Shown here: positions 35,916 through 49,015 of the stretch, piece after piece
How the letters are laid out: each line of letters starts with the position of its first letter
How positions within the stretch are numbered: position 1 is the stretch's first letter
Source of the DNA: Nemophila menziesii
Lineage: Eukaryota > Streptophyta > Magnoliopsida > Boraginales > Hydrophyllaceae
Length of the DNA: 64,000 nucleotides
NCBI GenBank assembly: GCA_029959085.1
Contig: JARWIR010000002.1
Span: 42,218,233 to 42,282,232, forward strand
Reading direction: 5' to 3'
Notes under the pieces: model-generated
What the model saw: the letters and a program-made list of their open reading frames with translations, nothing else
The model's database searches: none
What the model was told of the DNA's origin: nothing
Program-made: the position numbers and the translations under genes

Positions 35916-35971
35916 TCCTTGAAATTTAGATGATCGGTACAGCTCGATATGTTCGTGTTATATATAATAGA

Positions 35972-36533
35972 TAGATATGTATCATAAACATATACTTCTC
36001 TTTCTTTACCAAAAATAGATATATGTAGTAAACATATACATGATAACTTACAGCACATTTTACCATCCATAGAGATTGTTGTTCAACATCTACTGTTCGA
36101 ACAGAAGGTAATAAAGATTCTTCTTGATCATATCTCGATTAGTGCTGTATCCGTAAATCTATTTCAATTTGGATATTTTGGTAATTCTTCTTAAATTAGA
36201 TAACGTAAGTTACAAAAAAATTCACCCAAATTAACACAATTTTCAGCGTAAGTACCAATTTGTGGACAAAAAAACCGTAAATGAAGTAAAGAGGAGAGAA
36301 AATTATGATTAGAGATGATTAGAGAAACGCTAACCGTCTTCGCCTAAGAATTGCGATCTGGCCCTCCTTTGCTTCAGTATAGGTGCTGGCCGACCACGGC
36401 CACCGCCACCACCTCTGTCATCAACATCGGCTTCTTCTTCAATAAATGAAGACCTTCCCCCTTTCCGAGCAGTTTTGGCGCTATAATCTTCCTCCTCCTA
36501 TACTTCCTCATCGTCGTCTCTTCTCCTCGGCAT
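35972..36533 (-). pseudogene. SPT5-like 5' fragment, unit 11
   Basis: Exon 1 at 36335-36533; NGN segment about 36052-36140. The 5' UTR side contains a perfect 56-bp tandem duplication (36635-36746) and the array ends about 250 bp upstream of the ATG. Confidence 0.76.
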
Positions 36534-36634
36534 AGCTTGGTTTGATATAACTTAAACGCTTAGTAAATCCGTCATTTTAATTGGGAGTTTCTCCATAACC
36601 GTTGAAGAGAATGGAGAAAAATAATAAGGCGTTT

Positions 36635-36746
36635 GGGAATTTTGTAAGAAGTGGAAATGGGAAGTTAAAAAACAGATATTAAGGAAAATAGGGAATTTTG
36701 TAAGAAGTGGAAATGGGAAGTTAAAAAACAGATATTAAGGAAAATA
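36635..36746. repeat. Perfect 56-bp tandem duplication
   Basis: 36635-36690 and 36691-36746 are identical (each starts GGGAATTTTG and ends AAGGAAAATA). It lies in the SPT5 5' UTR-side DNA of the last unit before the array break at 36785 and is absent from every other unit. Confidence 0.95.
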
Positions 36747-38879
36747 ATAAAAATATGTGGATGGTCAAGATCTATTTAAGATGCCATATATTTTTGCTCT
36801 AACTCAATCTAAACCGTTATTTGACTTTTTGCTTGTCCAATATAATATAGATTTTTCTGGCTATGATATAGACTTTAGTTATACCAAAATGTATAGTCCA
36901 CTACCATTTTATTTGATATTTTGAAATGAATTGAAATGAACCAGGTAAAACCTTGAGGATAATGTAAAAATTGACCTACACATGTCTTTATTTATAACAC
37001 GGACTCTGACCACACGGTCTATTAATTTTATATAAAAATTTTAAATAACATGGAAAGATATGAAAATATAAGTAAAAGATCATAATTTTGTCTCAATTTT
37101 TACCTTACCTGTTTTATAGTAGGGGAAACACTAAAAATGGAGACCTTGTAAAATATTTTGTTTATAGAAGTTTTTTTCTAACAAAAAAACATAAACCTCT
37201 TGATAATGTACATTGTACATACTACATACAATGTAAGTCTACTTCTTTTTAATTTCTTCAATCTTTAAGTTCAAATAATTTACACTAATTTTAACAATGA
37301 TATATATAAAATAATTATTAATATGTATGGCAGATTGGACTTTAATTAAGAGGGGTTTGCTTACAATAAGATCTAGTATATATAATAACCCACTGGTTTT
37401 TCTAAAAATAAGTTCTTGTATATACCAAACCCCATGGTCATATCCTTGTATTAATGGATCGAGCGAGTCGAACAGACAATTTTCACACCTCTAGTAGAAG
37501 ATATGACCTTTAAAAACTATGGTGTGGTAGATAACAGTGTGGTCAATCGTTTCAATTATGTCGTAATAAATAATAGGACATGATAGTGATGTATTATGAA
37601 ACAAGGGAATGAAATAGTCGTATTTAATTTATTTATTTTGAAATACATATTTCTTATATGATTTGTATTTTCAAATAATTTAAAAAATAGAAACATTTTA
37701 TAATTGGTTTATGTTATTGAAACGTAAAGACACACTCATTAATTTAGGGAATATAAGGGGTTTAGGATTGTCATCTAGCAATCTTAACCAAATATTCAAG
37801 CCTTTGATTCCAAAAATAGTATGGCAGTTTTATGGAAACCCTCAAAATACCTACAACTCTATCTTTACATAGATCATGCAACCCCTAACTCTAATCTCAA
37901 CCATACCTCACTTGATCACAAATACTCTAATATCACACAAAATTTAATAGTAAAATTTCAACAAAAGAAATAGTAAAAATTGGGTCATGGATGATCATGG
38001 GCCTTAGAACCTCTTTCTTCTTCAACTCTTCCCTTTTGGGAGTTAGGGTTATTAAGAACCTTGGTAAAAAAATTAGATAATTTTGTGTTTTTGTGATGTT
38101 TATAAGATGTATTTGATGTTAAGTTTATGACATATGATGTGGGTATGGTGTGTTATGATGTAGAAGACATGGATGTGTAAGAAATTTATGCTTTTTTGTA
38201 AAGAATATGTTGTATTTTATATTGATTTATGATGTTTTTGGAATGAATTTGATGGTGAAAAGATGTTTTTTAAAAATGATTTTAATGATTTTAGATGGAT
38301 AAAATATAATGGTGGGTGATTTAATGCAAATGGGTGAAGCTTGAAAAAGGTTCTTTTTGTTTTGGGGATGGTGGAGAAGAAGAATATGATTGAGAATATA
38401 CAGGTTTAATTATTCTTCTTACTTGATTATCCTATTTCCACTACCAAATCCTCCCATAGATGTATTAAATATCTATAAAACCCTATATATGTTGTAATAA
38501 TACATGAAATTTAGAATAAACAAATGGGTAATTATAACGAAAATAATCCATGTTTATTTACATGAGAAATCCAAAATTCATCATATTAAGCCATAAGTAA
38601 TAGTTAGGGTTCATACCCAATTGTTAAACTAATATATAGTTCTTATCATAATGTAAGAAAAGAAAACAAAATAAAGAGAAAATATAACTATATAAAAAAT
38701 TACACGAATTTAAAAATAATGTGTTGTAATAGCTCTTTCATGCTTCTCTTACCCTTACCCCCAACAATTCTATCAAAATTATAAGTAATGAGATTAAATA
38801 TTGAAAAACTAGTGTATATATAGCTCTATAAAACGTGTGGCATATGTTGGGCTTCCATAAGTGAGTCAAAATTTGTTTA

Positions 38880-39188
38880 ATAGATTCTTTGTAAATTTGG
38901 ACACCTTTACGTCTTCACACCGAACCATCTAAGACATATTCATTTCTACTACAAAATGATCTACATTTCTTCTCACATACAATAAAGTCCAAGGAATAAC
39001 TTGAGATAAAGTTTCATGATAAGCATCATTCAAAATTATTTGTTGTAGTTTTTCAAAAATGGTTGAAGTATTTTAACAACACTTTTTGTTAAGTTTCTAG
39101 CAAACTTTTTGACTTCTATTGAATTGACACGAGTTTCTCCTTAAATTTTCAACTTCTTGACCTTATATTTCTTTCGTATATCATCCAT
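38880..39188 (-). pseudogene. Decayed coding-like stretch of unknown identity (in A)
   Basis: The minus strand reads MDDIRKKYKVKKLK, a stop, then ETRVNSIEVKKFARNLTKSV and VKILQPFLKNYNK, then after stops ILNDAYHETLSQVIPWTLLY and VRRNVDHFVVEMNM. Successive open pieces in one frame with stops at few positions suggest an old coding exon. I recognise no family, and chance cannot be excluded. Confidence 0.3.
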
Positions 39189-40492
39189 GGCCCTAGGAGA
39201 TACACACTTAAAACACAAATCACCTCAAAATTATCAAACACAAGTATAAATCAAAGAATAAGCTATGACCTTACCATAACCGGTTTCTCTATACTTGCTT
39301 AATTCGAAATACCCTTCTTATTTGTTCCTAAAATTGCACACTGCTCATTTAATTTCTTATTAATATCACCCAATACATTGCTTTGATTCTTCATCATATC
39401 CCTAAAACTAGATAGTGTCTCAGTTCTTTTCGTCATCTGTTTTGACCCTAACTCAAAGGTTTAAACACTCTTGAACTAACTTTTGATTTAAGGTAAACAA
39501 GGTGTTATTTAGGTTACGAAAGGTGTAAGGATGATAATTCTTTATGTGGTTATGATAAACTCTTGCTTGGATGATATGGGTTTAAGAAATATTGGAAAAA
39601 TATCTAGAAAGTTTAGTGTTTATTCTTGGAGTCTAGGAGTTTTGGAGTAATTTGGGTGGGTGAATAGTGTTTATAGGAATGTAGGTAAGTGTTTGGATAT
39701 AAATTTATGGAGATTCAATGTATTTTTTATGAGAGCTTGAAGTTTGGAGAAGCTTTAATGGAGTTCGGTTGTATTGGGGAAGAAGGAAGCTTAAGGTTTA
39801 ATGGTCTTGACCTTCTTTTCTAGGCTTGTCGCAACCTGTATCGGCATATGCCGCCTATAGGGTCGACTTGGGGGTCGCATTCTTCATCCCTTCTAATCTA
39901 TCACAAAATATGACACATCACATACCCTATATGAATAAATCATGTTACCAAAGCAATTTGGGAAATCATTGGGTGTGATTAATTTGACGGTGATAGAGTC
40001 ATACCCTCTCTAGTGCTCTTGAATATAAATATGAACTATTGAGGGGAATAATCTTTGAAAAGTAGAAACCTATATTATTTTATAAATGAGTGTGTATTGA
40101 TCTATTTTAGTATCAATTTTGGGTATTTAGTTGTCAATAATATAATGTTTTGAGGGGTACCATCTTCATTTGGTGGTTAATATTGATAGTTGTCAAATTA
40201 ACTTTGCTCATATTAGGAGAAAAGAATGTGAAAATTGTGATACCGAATTATAGAACTACATAAGTTTTGTATTGGGTATATATGAGTGGATGAATAATGA
40301 TTTCACAAGAAAAATAATGGACCTTGGAGAATAAGGATAGCTGATCCATACCTCAAGGATAGTAAAGTCATCACAAATGTGTCAAGTTTGCAATAACGAG
40401 ATAAGTTATACTACGAAGTGAAAAGTTTAAGGTTGTCAACCAATGTTTCTACATATGCTTAGAAAATAATATAAAAGAAAACAAATATGGGA

Positions 40493-40793
40493 TGTACAGG
40501 GTTCGAATCCTGAAGGTGGAAGAAAGTTAAGAAGGTTGTTGGCCAGGGCTCTATTCTCTCATACATGAGGTCCAAGGTTCGAATCCCGAAGGTAGAAGAA
40601 AGTTAAGAAGGTTGTTGGCAAGGGCTCTATTTCTCATCCATGAGGTACAATGTTTGAAACCCTACCAGAACACCTAGTTCTGACTTGTATGGGGGCATGG
40701 TTATGGAGGCCATCATATCTCCCATAGGATTAGTCGGGTGTAAGCTCGGAACCCACATATCAAAAAAGAAAACAAAAAATAAAAAAATAAAAA
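40493..40793 (+). mobile_element. tRNA-related SINE-like element with repeated heads (in A)
   Basis: Two tandem segments of about 76 bp each carry a polymerase III B-box-like GGTTCGAATCC (40500 and 40576), and a third, decayed version sits near 40651 (TGTTTGAAACC). Upstream of each box is TGGCCAGGGCTCT or similar, which resembles an A box. The body then runs through GGATTAGTCGGGTGTAAGCTCGG, similar to the 3' part of plant Au-type SINEs (from memory), and ends in an A-rich tail (40759-40793). Target-site duplications were not identified. Confidence 0.6.
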
Positions 40794-42360
40794 TGCTGGA
40801 GGTATACGAAAGGATTAGTTGACTAAAAATAACACCATAATGGTAACTAACATAATAACTTTTGTATTTATTATAGAGATGCATAAACGATTAATAGGCT
40901 TAACTAAAAATGTTCTGAAAATATGTGTATGACAAACATGTCATATAAGAGTGAATGTTTTGTGAGAATATTAGAGAAGAGTAAGTGAACTAATAAAGAA
41001 ACATTAGAGGAATAATTATTGAAAGTAGAGACTAACGTAATGCATGCAAAGATCGAAGTAGTTTGTATTGCTGAATAGGTAGTGTAATCTAAATTTGAGC
41101 GTTGTCTAGAAAATAAAACACCACCATATTTTGTTATTAAAATTCAACTTACTATATATACTTTGTTGAAATTTTACAATTTAACATACTTATATTATTT
41201 ATTATATAGAGGATTATTTTGTGATCTACTAATAAAGTGTCTTATATGAACATGTTGGATATAAGGTGTTTGCTAAAATATTGAATCCCCTACGAATATT
41301 AGTATATATATCTTAAATATTCAAATTATATATATGAATACATATAAATGAAATCATAATACATATGAGGTATCACATCAAGACCTTTATTTCTTTCGTT
41401 TCTTTTGCTTTGTTTCTATACATGAGGAGGTTAAATGGATGATAATTTGGATTTTCAAGTAAAGATCAACAAAATTTGCACCTCGACCACCATAAAAATC
41501 AAAATGACTAGCATGCTCTCTTTTTCGATGGTATTAGATTTTTTTTACCACCTTTATCCACTTTGATGACCACAAAAAGATTCTAATTTGCTGGACTTTA
41601 AAATAAATCAAAACTCTAATCCAATAGAAAATTTGAATTCCATTTACATGACTAGATTCTGAAACCCAACATCACTACTAGAATGACTAGCTCTAGCAGT
41701 TTTTAGTATTGGTATATAAAACTCGATACAGTAAAAAATATGACTGATCAAAATTGAAGTAAAATAATAGAAAACATAAAGATAAAGAGTAGCTAACACG
41801 TATTTTATAGATACATGTCGGTAGTTCTTTTGTAATGAGTAAAGTGATATACCATTGACATACATATTTGATAATTGTATCGAATAACGTTTAGTGGGTT
41901 AATATATTTAAGTATTAAATATATGTAAACCTTTGACATGAGATCATCTTTCGAGTTGCATGTGTACTTTTTGTGCTTACACACTATAGTACTAGTTTTA
42001 TAAATTACTACTCAAACAAATATTGAATAAATCAAAGTATTCTTTTAACAATGCGTGAGTCAAGATAATTTTTGTAACATTTTGCTAGATATTTTGAGCA
42101 CTACGAAGTTGTAAGATTATAACATATGCATTAAATACTCTACCAATGTGATATAACTAATGAAAAAATAAGTATATTAGGTTATTCATCAATCGGTGGT
42201 AATCAACACATAACATAATTTATTATTTAATTATGTTTGACATTATTACAATATTTTATGATAATATGGAGTTATAATGATAGAGGAAGTACATGTGTTA
42301 TTCTTTACCATGTTTTTCGTTAAGAGTAACTTAACATTATATGGTTGTTAGATTCCAATT

Positions 42361-45000
42361 TTATTAGTAATAATTGCTAGCCAGTTAAATCAATGATAAC
42401 TACCAAAAACCAAGAGTAATTATGTTATATACCACAAAATATGAATTGTTTTTATGTTGTAATAAATATTTTAATCGATGGATTCCTCTAAATATAAGAT
42501 TGAGGAGCCAAATTACATGTATCAATATAATTACTAGGAAAACATATTTCATTATTAAATGTTCCTTATTTTCATGATCCTAATTGATAGGCCTAAAAAT
42601 ATCTTAATCCCTGGACCACAATACACTTAGACAATAATTGCACCTCACCTACCATTAATAAGCTTGATCCGTTATTCAGGGTTAGGACATTCCATGAGCG
42701 AAAATGTAGAAAAAACTTCCGACTTGGTAAAAAAGCACCCACACGTCTCTAACTCAATAGAAAGGATTACTGGACTAAATGTTTTTTATGGTCTCATTGT
42801 TTTTTGTTAGCATCAATCATGCAATCAACCCTGCATAAATAATTTCATGCTCAATACCATTAAATAGTTAAAGAAGGGGATTCCTTGTAATTAAATGAAA
42901 ATTAGTGTATAGAGAAATGTTCTATTTAATAAATTTGAAAGTTCTATGATTTAAGATTAATAGAGTTTGATTTTCAAACATGAAGGCCAATATTATTAAT
43001 TAGGATACCAACTAAAATAGTTAAAGAGGGAGAAATAACATGTATGAAAAGCTCATCATTACGATTAATAAGCCCTTATCGTTTATTCTTACGAGAAGTT
43101 TTTTGAGAAGTATCAAGCAACTTTAAATTACTTTGAGCTTAATTAATGCTATAAGTGCATCATCTTGGGGTTCAATGTCTCCTGCCCTTCAAATGCGATA
43201 TAAATCTTGCATAGATTAATCATCATCTTAAGAAAATGTATTGGTAAACGTGTAGGGCTATAAGATAACATATATTTAAGAAAATGTTCAAGTCCGAAAA
43301 AAAGCACAAAATTTATGATTGACACTTATTCTTAATTTGATTGATATGATGAGTTAAGTTTATAATTTACATGAAGTGTGATCATGATGAGTTACTTAAT
43401 TTTCTATTCCTCTTTGTGAATCAAAATTTATTGGACAATATTATAGGGGCATATGGATTGGTAAGTTTAGTTTAAATAAATGTCCACTTGCACCTAAGAA
43501 ACCTTGGTGAAATCCTAATTAAATAGAGAGCATAATGTTGATCATAATGATGTTGGATGCTTGTTTTGTAAGAATAAGGATTTGAAATAGACCAATAAAA
43601 TATACTATCATAAATAATATAGTTATTTAGGTTAAATCCGTGGATATCTATTTTATTTACTACATATAAAGTAATAGTAGAATATAAAAAATATAAACAT
43701 ATCTTATAGTTTTCTTACCTTAGTTTTTTGTTAGAGGTACATAATATATTTTTATATACAAAATAACACTTAAATTTTAGTAATTAGAAAAATGGTGTTC
43801 AAACTTAGGAGTGGCGACTGAGTTGAGAGAGGGGGAGAGGGAGAGAGAGAGGGAGAAACTTTGGACATAAACTATTTAGGTTCTATAAATAAAATTAATT
43901 ACATATATAAGTAATTTCAGGTCTTTTTTTGGGATCGAAAATGGACTTAATAATATAATTAAAAAAAGAACATTTGATAGTATATTTTGACCGATCATTT
44001 GGGTGATGAGTTGGATAGTTAATTAAATTTTATTTTTAAGTATACATTGGTTAAATTTGTATGTTTTATAATTCTCGCCAGCCTTATATTGAAAAGAAGG
44101 AAATAAATTTTTACCTTTCTTACTAATTGTATAAATATGAAAAAAAATTATTTCTGTATTAATTTTAAATTTAGTGTACTACAATAGTTGCTCGTTATAT
44201 GAGTATTTCAAATGAATAGTTAATGAAAATAAATTTTTCGCTAGTCTATCACATGGAATAACTTACATAGTACAACAAGTCAAAGGTAGATCATGAGGCT
44301 AGAAATATCTCAAGAATCATTTCAAAAAATTTGAGATAGAATCCATTTTAATTTACTTAGTTTATGAAAGTTAAGCATACTTTCCTAATAACAAATGGAT
44401 AATTTTTTTTATCGCATATGCTGTGAAAACAATATATTATACATATGATAATGTAATGGCTATGCAAGTTTCTATAAAACTTTAGAGTGCATATTCCTTA
44501 TTTCATAATTTTGATTTCTTTATTTTAACAACTCGTAATTCTTATTCTTATTCCAAAGTTAACAAATATAAATATATCCTTTCACTAATTATTTACACAA
44601 CTCATATTCACTTTTCTTCTTAGCTTTTCAATTTTTTCCAACCCTTAGTAAAACCAAACACTCATTCTAAAATAGTATTAGATAATTTTCATAATAAGTA
44701 AAAATTTCTTAACAAAGGATTTAAATAATTTTCTTTTATAGTAGAGATAAAATAATTGTTATCAAAGAATAGAGGAAGCAATCTACATCTAATTCTATTG
44801 ATAAAGACAAAAAAATAATTAAAATCTATTAGGGTAAATTATTAATCACTTAGGAAAACTAAAAAATGATGTATAACATGGGTGAATTTAGATTCCAACG
44901 GAGATTTTTTATTTTCTTGTTTAGAAACAATAAATATTAAATAAGATTAATATATGACATTATTGATCTTCTGGTAGTAAACTTTATTAACAACAAACTC
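42361..45000. other. Single-copy AT-rich DNA (start of B), no gene seen
   Basis: No convincing ORF, RNA gene or transposon protein. Contains one purine-rich microsatellite, listed separately. Confidence 0.6.
43825..43857. repeat. GA-rich microsatellite
   Basis: A 33-bp all-purine run of GA and G tracts on the plus strand, in otherwise AT-rich DNA. Confidence 0.85.
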
Positions 45001-47640
45001 CATTATTAGGTACATTCTTACTATAAGGTTCAATGATGAGGAGAAGAAGTCAAGAAGACAACAGAAACCCTAAGTCAAAGCACAATTTGAGCTTAAAACC
45101 ACTTTGAGAAGTGTAGCGTTTGGTAGATAAATCTTTGCGCCTTAGTGTTTCAGCGACTACAACATTTAAGTTAGAGATATGGACATGATTTATTTTGATT
45201 TAGAGAGATTCTAAAGTCACAGTCCGGATCTAAGATGTAAAATTTATTTCAATTGCTTCCACCGTGGTTCGGAACAAATTCTTGGTAGTAAAACAGGATG
45301 GGTCACTTCTAAACCTAATCAAATTCATTATACATCTGCTCAAAAGGAAGGAGAACGCTCAAGACAGAAGGAAGAGGAGAAACCAAGGTTTTGTTTACGA
45401 ACCCATCGGTTCTAATCAAACCATTTACCGATTGCCTTTGATATTAAGATTAACTTAGCTTTACTTTGTCTCTTTAAACATTTTTTTTGATCGGTACTTT
45501 GTCTTTTAAACACTATTATGTCTCTAGTTTTAATTAGTATTTTTTAAACTTCGTTTTTATCCTTAATTTATAAACTGAACCCCTATTGCTTGAGGATGAT
45601 ATTGTATGAATTTTAGCTTATATTTTTGATTGAGTTATTGCATTTGAGATATTTATTATATTTAATTAAGTTTTGTTTAATTTATTATCCAATTATCTTA
45701 TGTGTTTGATTTAATTACTACATGTGCTCTGGTCAAGTAGTGGGTAGCATTTGTTATTAAAGTAACACCTGAATGGAGGTTCAATTACAGGCCTAGTATA
45801 TAAGCGCCTAGTGTGAGGCATTGAACTAAATGATTTTGTCTATTAAGTAGTCAAAGGGATAGGAATATAACTCATCGGATAGCCAGCTGGTGTGTAAGGT
45901 TGAGCTCTAGGTTGACACGAATGGGGAGATAGAATATGGGATAATATGAATACACCCACTCCCCTTTATCAATAACAAGATAAATTATCCGTATAAACTA
46001 TTTCTAGCAACTCCTCAAGTAACCGTCTCCCATTAGTTTATCCTTTTCAATTTATTTACTTGTTTATATTTATTCGTATTTTAATTATTATTACTTTTAC
46101 TTTCTTAGTTGGTAAAAATTGAAAACCAAATAAAGACTGACCTATTTGAACTATTAATTGATTTGTTATTTGGATCACAAGCTTCACGCAGTTGTACTAG
46201 TTTTAACACCATTAGTCTCACAGATAATCTCTCTATTAAATACGATTACCCTACTTATCATTTTACTTGCCTTTGATCCGCCGAGCGTAACCCCAATTAC
46301 ATTAGTGTTTTATTATTTATCACACACTTGGGACATAGTCCCTCTCATCTTTTCTATAACCACTAAATTCTTATCATTTTGTAACTCAATTATATTGGTG
46401 GATCTTTTGTAATTTGTTTACAAGTGTTTGATTAATTTATATTTATTTTGCATTAAGAAAAAACAACAATCCAAAAGCTAAGGGGTGTTATTTTATTTGG
46501 TAATATTTCGAAATTTTTTATATTTTATTCACTAATTATTTTCAGAAAAAACTTTATTAATGAAAGTTTTAACTTCTTAATGGCAGTTATGATATGCAAC
46601 GAATTTTCTTATATGTTTGTTTTTCGTATTTTCCTTTAAATTTTAAATAAATTTCTTCAATTATTTTTCATTTTTAATTTATTTAACTCCTTTTTTACGA
46701 AAAATATTGTAGTTTAATTATTGTTAATACTGATTGTGAGTCAATGAGTCAATTTCACCATGTATAGACTATAATAGCTTTTAATGATATAAATTCGTTG
46801 TGTTTTTGATACATTTATAAAATTTATTTAGTATAACTTTGCATCTCATGTTTTTTATTATAAACAATTAACATAATTTTAATTTTTCATTTCTTTTTAT
46901 CTTAAACTAGCTTCCTTGAGGAAAGGTGGTAAATTGAACTAAATATTCTTATAGCATGTCAAGACAAATATATTTCATGTACATTAAAAGTTAAAGCATA
47001 CCCTTAATATTCATATATTTATTAGTGTGTATGTATTGAATTAAAATTGTTAATATATGAATTATTTTACCAAATATATCTAATTAAATTTTTTTACTGA
47101 AAGTAAAATAATAAAATAGTGTGTAGTATTACAAAAAAAGATATATATATTTTACTATTACATTGGAAAGTTGTTTAACAATAAATTATATTAGATTACA
47201 GTTGATTATATTAGAGAGTTAATTTGACTTATACGACTCAAGAGAACTATAGTGTATTATAGAATTCTCCTAACAATCATTATAAAAACTATTGATCTTC
47301 ATCCACATCAGTGGATACATCCCATCTCTTGTATTTCTTGTTTTATATATCAATGGTTGCGCTTTTTCGTATGATGTATGGAAAGAAAAGCAACTTACAT
47401 CTCATTTGTTGTGCCTCGTCCTTGGGCATGCATTAGACAAACAAAAAATAATAGCTATACATAGGAGCCACACCATTATAGCTAATAAAGTTCAATTGAA
47501 GGGCCTATCTTTAGAAACTGAAGAACAATGTTTCCAACTGCATTTTTGAATATTAGGTTTGTTGCATTAGGGTAACAATGTATTAAATAGTGACGAGCTA
47601 AATGTATTTCATTAAAACATGAATATCAAAATAATACTCT
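45001..47640. other. Single-copy DNA (middle of B), no supported gene
   Basis: Small plus-strand ORFs at 45264-45458, 46158-46412 and 47292-47549 have no recognisable domains or splice context. The 45720-46030 stretch is less AT-rich and could be a transposon remnant, but nothing diagnostic was found. Confidence 0.5.
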
Positions 47641-47736
47641 TACTTTCAGTGGAGGTGGTTGTTGAGAATGAGGTTGTTGGTTAGCATTGATGTTGAGCAT
47701 TGTAGCAGGTGGGACAGAATACTCGGGCTCCGATCC

Positions 47737-48184
47737 TTAGAATTTGAAATAAAACCAATATTACTGCCATACTCAATCAAATAATAACACCATTAACCAA
47801 TCCAAAATCATGAAAAAACTAATAATGTTCAATCTAATAACCAATATGAAATATGTCAATGGAAGTCAATAATTCTGAATATATTCACTAAGAGTTCGTA
47901 CATAATAATTGCACTCTCCTAAAATTCCTCAAAGTAAGGTACCCAACACAACATACTACACCCTCACGCAATAAAATTTTCTACATTCATCTACTATTAT
48001 TTGTGTAATTATATTTATAAAGATGTATATGCACTAGATCTCATACACTAAAGTTTAGAGACTAATGCCTCTATCCCTCTCTCATACCCTTAGTTAATTT
48101 TTCTTCTAGGTTAAGTATGAATATGCTTATTTGATATACCAGTGGAAGTATATATCACTACATGTATAACTTCCTTCTATCCTT
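47737..48184. repeat. Diverged direct repeat, copy 1
   Basis: About 450 bp matching 49016-49479, with many substitutions and indels. Shared blocks include GAATTTGAAATAAA, AACACCATTAACCAATCC, GGTACCCAACACAACATAC, TTCTAGGTTAAGTATGAATA and TTTGATATACCA. Confidence 0.85.
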
Positions 48185-49015
48185 CCCATACAACCTGCAA
48201 CTAGGCATAGAATATAAATTATCACCCTACACTTTTCTAAGTTACCCCATGCAACCAATATCTCCTTGATGGCATGTCAAAATAAGACTTTATTATCTTG
48301 TGGATAATGGACTGTTACATGTAAAATAGATAGAATTTTGTTGGAAAGTTTCCAATGCTCCACTTTTTAAAACCTAAATGTCATTTTGGTTGAAAACAGA
48401 TTATCATATGTGAAAAAACTTCAAAAATACTTATAAAAGGTTAGAGGCAACAAGTTGATAAATGAAAAATAACTAATTATTAGATAAGGTATTGATTGTT
48501 TTCTAGGAGTATGGAGGAAAGAATTTAGTTTAAGATATATTTTATCTTCATTTGATTACGTCTATTTTGAAACGAATACTTAATTTGTAGAGGATGTAAT
48601 TTTTAACTTATAACTCATCTCTTTCCGCTTCTTGTCATCCGAAAATGGACAATCTATGTAAACACTACACATTATGATTAATAACAATAGATTAACTAAA
48701 ACAAATACGATAATCAAATAGTTTTAAATAATGAGAAATATTTTAAAATTTGTTTTTTCTGTAATTTGAGTTATACGCCTAGATAAATTTATTTATTGAG
48801 ACGTACTCTTTCATTTCTTGAATTTGTCGTTCTGTGTGACGATGGTAAGGCCCGTTTTGTTGATGAATTTGCCCATGTGTCGAATTTGAATTTGACTACA
48901 TTGAAAATAACAATAATTAAATAATTTTCTTTTTCATGCTGGCTACTCCTACCTCCAAATTTAGGACGGTCAGCTCCTTAACAACAGAGCTGATATACCC
49001 ACCCATCAACTAAAT

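Larger units (their letters stand above)
1..36785 (-). repeat. Tandem array of chimeric gene-fragment units (left part)
   Basis: Eleven head-to-tail units, measured by the recurrence of the VIT exon 1 block at 482, 8483, 11089, 13695, 16302, 18906, 21510, 24117, 32117, 34723 and 35655. Spacings are 8001, 2606, 2606, 2607, 2604, 2604, 2607, 8000, 2606 and 932 bp. Units differ by scattered substitutions and very short indels, so amplification looks recent. All gene fragments read on the minus strand. The last unit stops at about 36785, inside the short spacer upstream of SPT5 exon 1, where unrelated sequence begins. Confidence 0.97.
36851..42360. repeat. Segment A, first copy of a 5.5-kb direct duplication
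   Basis: About 5510 bp matching 51432-56939 in the same orientation, with scattered substitutions and small indels. It begins near ATTTTTCTGGCTATGATATA and ends at GATTCCAATT. It contains a SINE-like element and a decayed coding-like stretch, listed separately; otherwise no gene was recognised. The divergence is visibly higher than between array units, so this duplication is older than the array amplification. Confidence 0.93.

Noticed and set aside
1..36785. Centromeric or other ordinary satellite, or a CRISPR-like array
   Set aside because: Units are 2.6-8 kb and contain spliced exons of recognisable genes; there are no short repeats with spacers, and the DNA is eukaryotic.
40500..40660. 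tRNA gene
   Set aside because: B-box-like motifs are present, but no cloverleaf, acceptor stem or anticodon arm can be drawn; it fits a SINE head better.
47292..47549. 85-codon plus-strand ORF
   Set aside because: No domain, no promoter and no splice context in AT-rich DNA; length within chance expectation.
48970..48993. Seven-base inverted repeat TCAGCTC/GAGCTGA as a regulatory hairpin
   Set aside because: Isolated, with no adjacent gene or T-run; expected by chance in a stretch this long.
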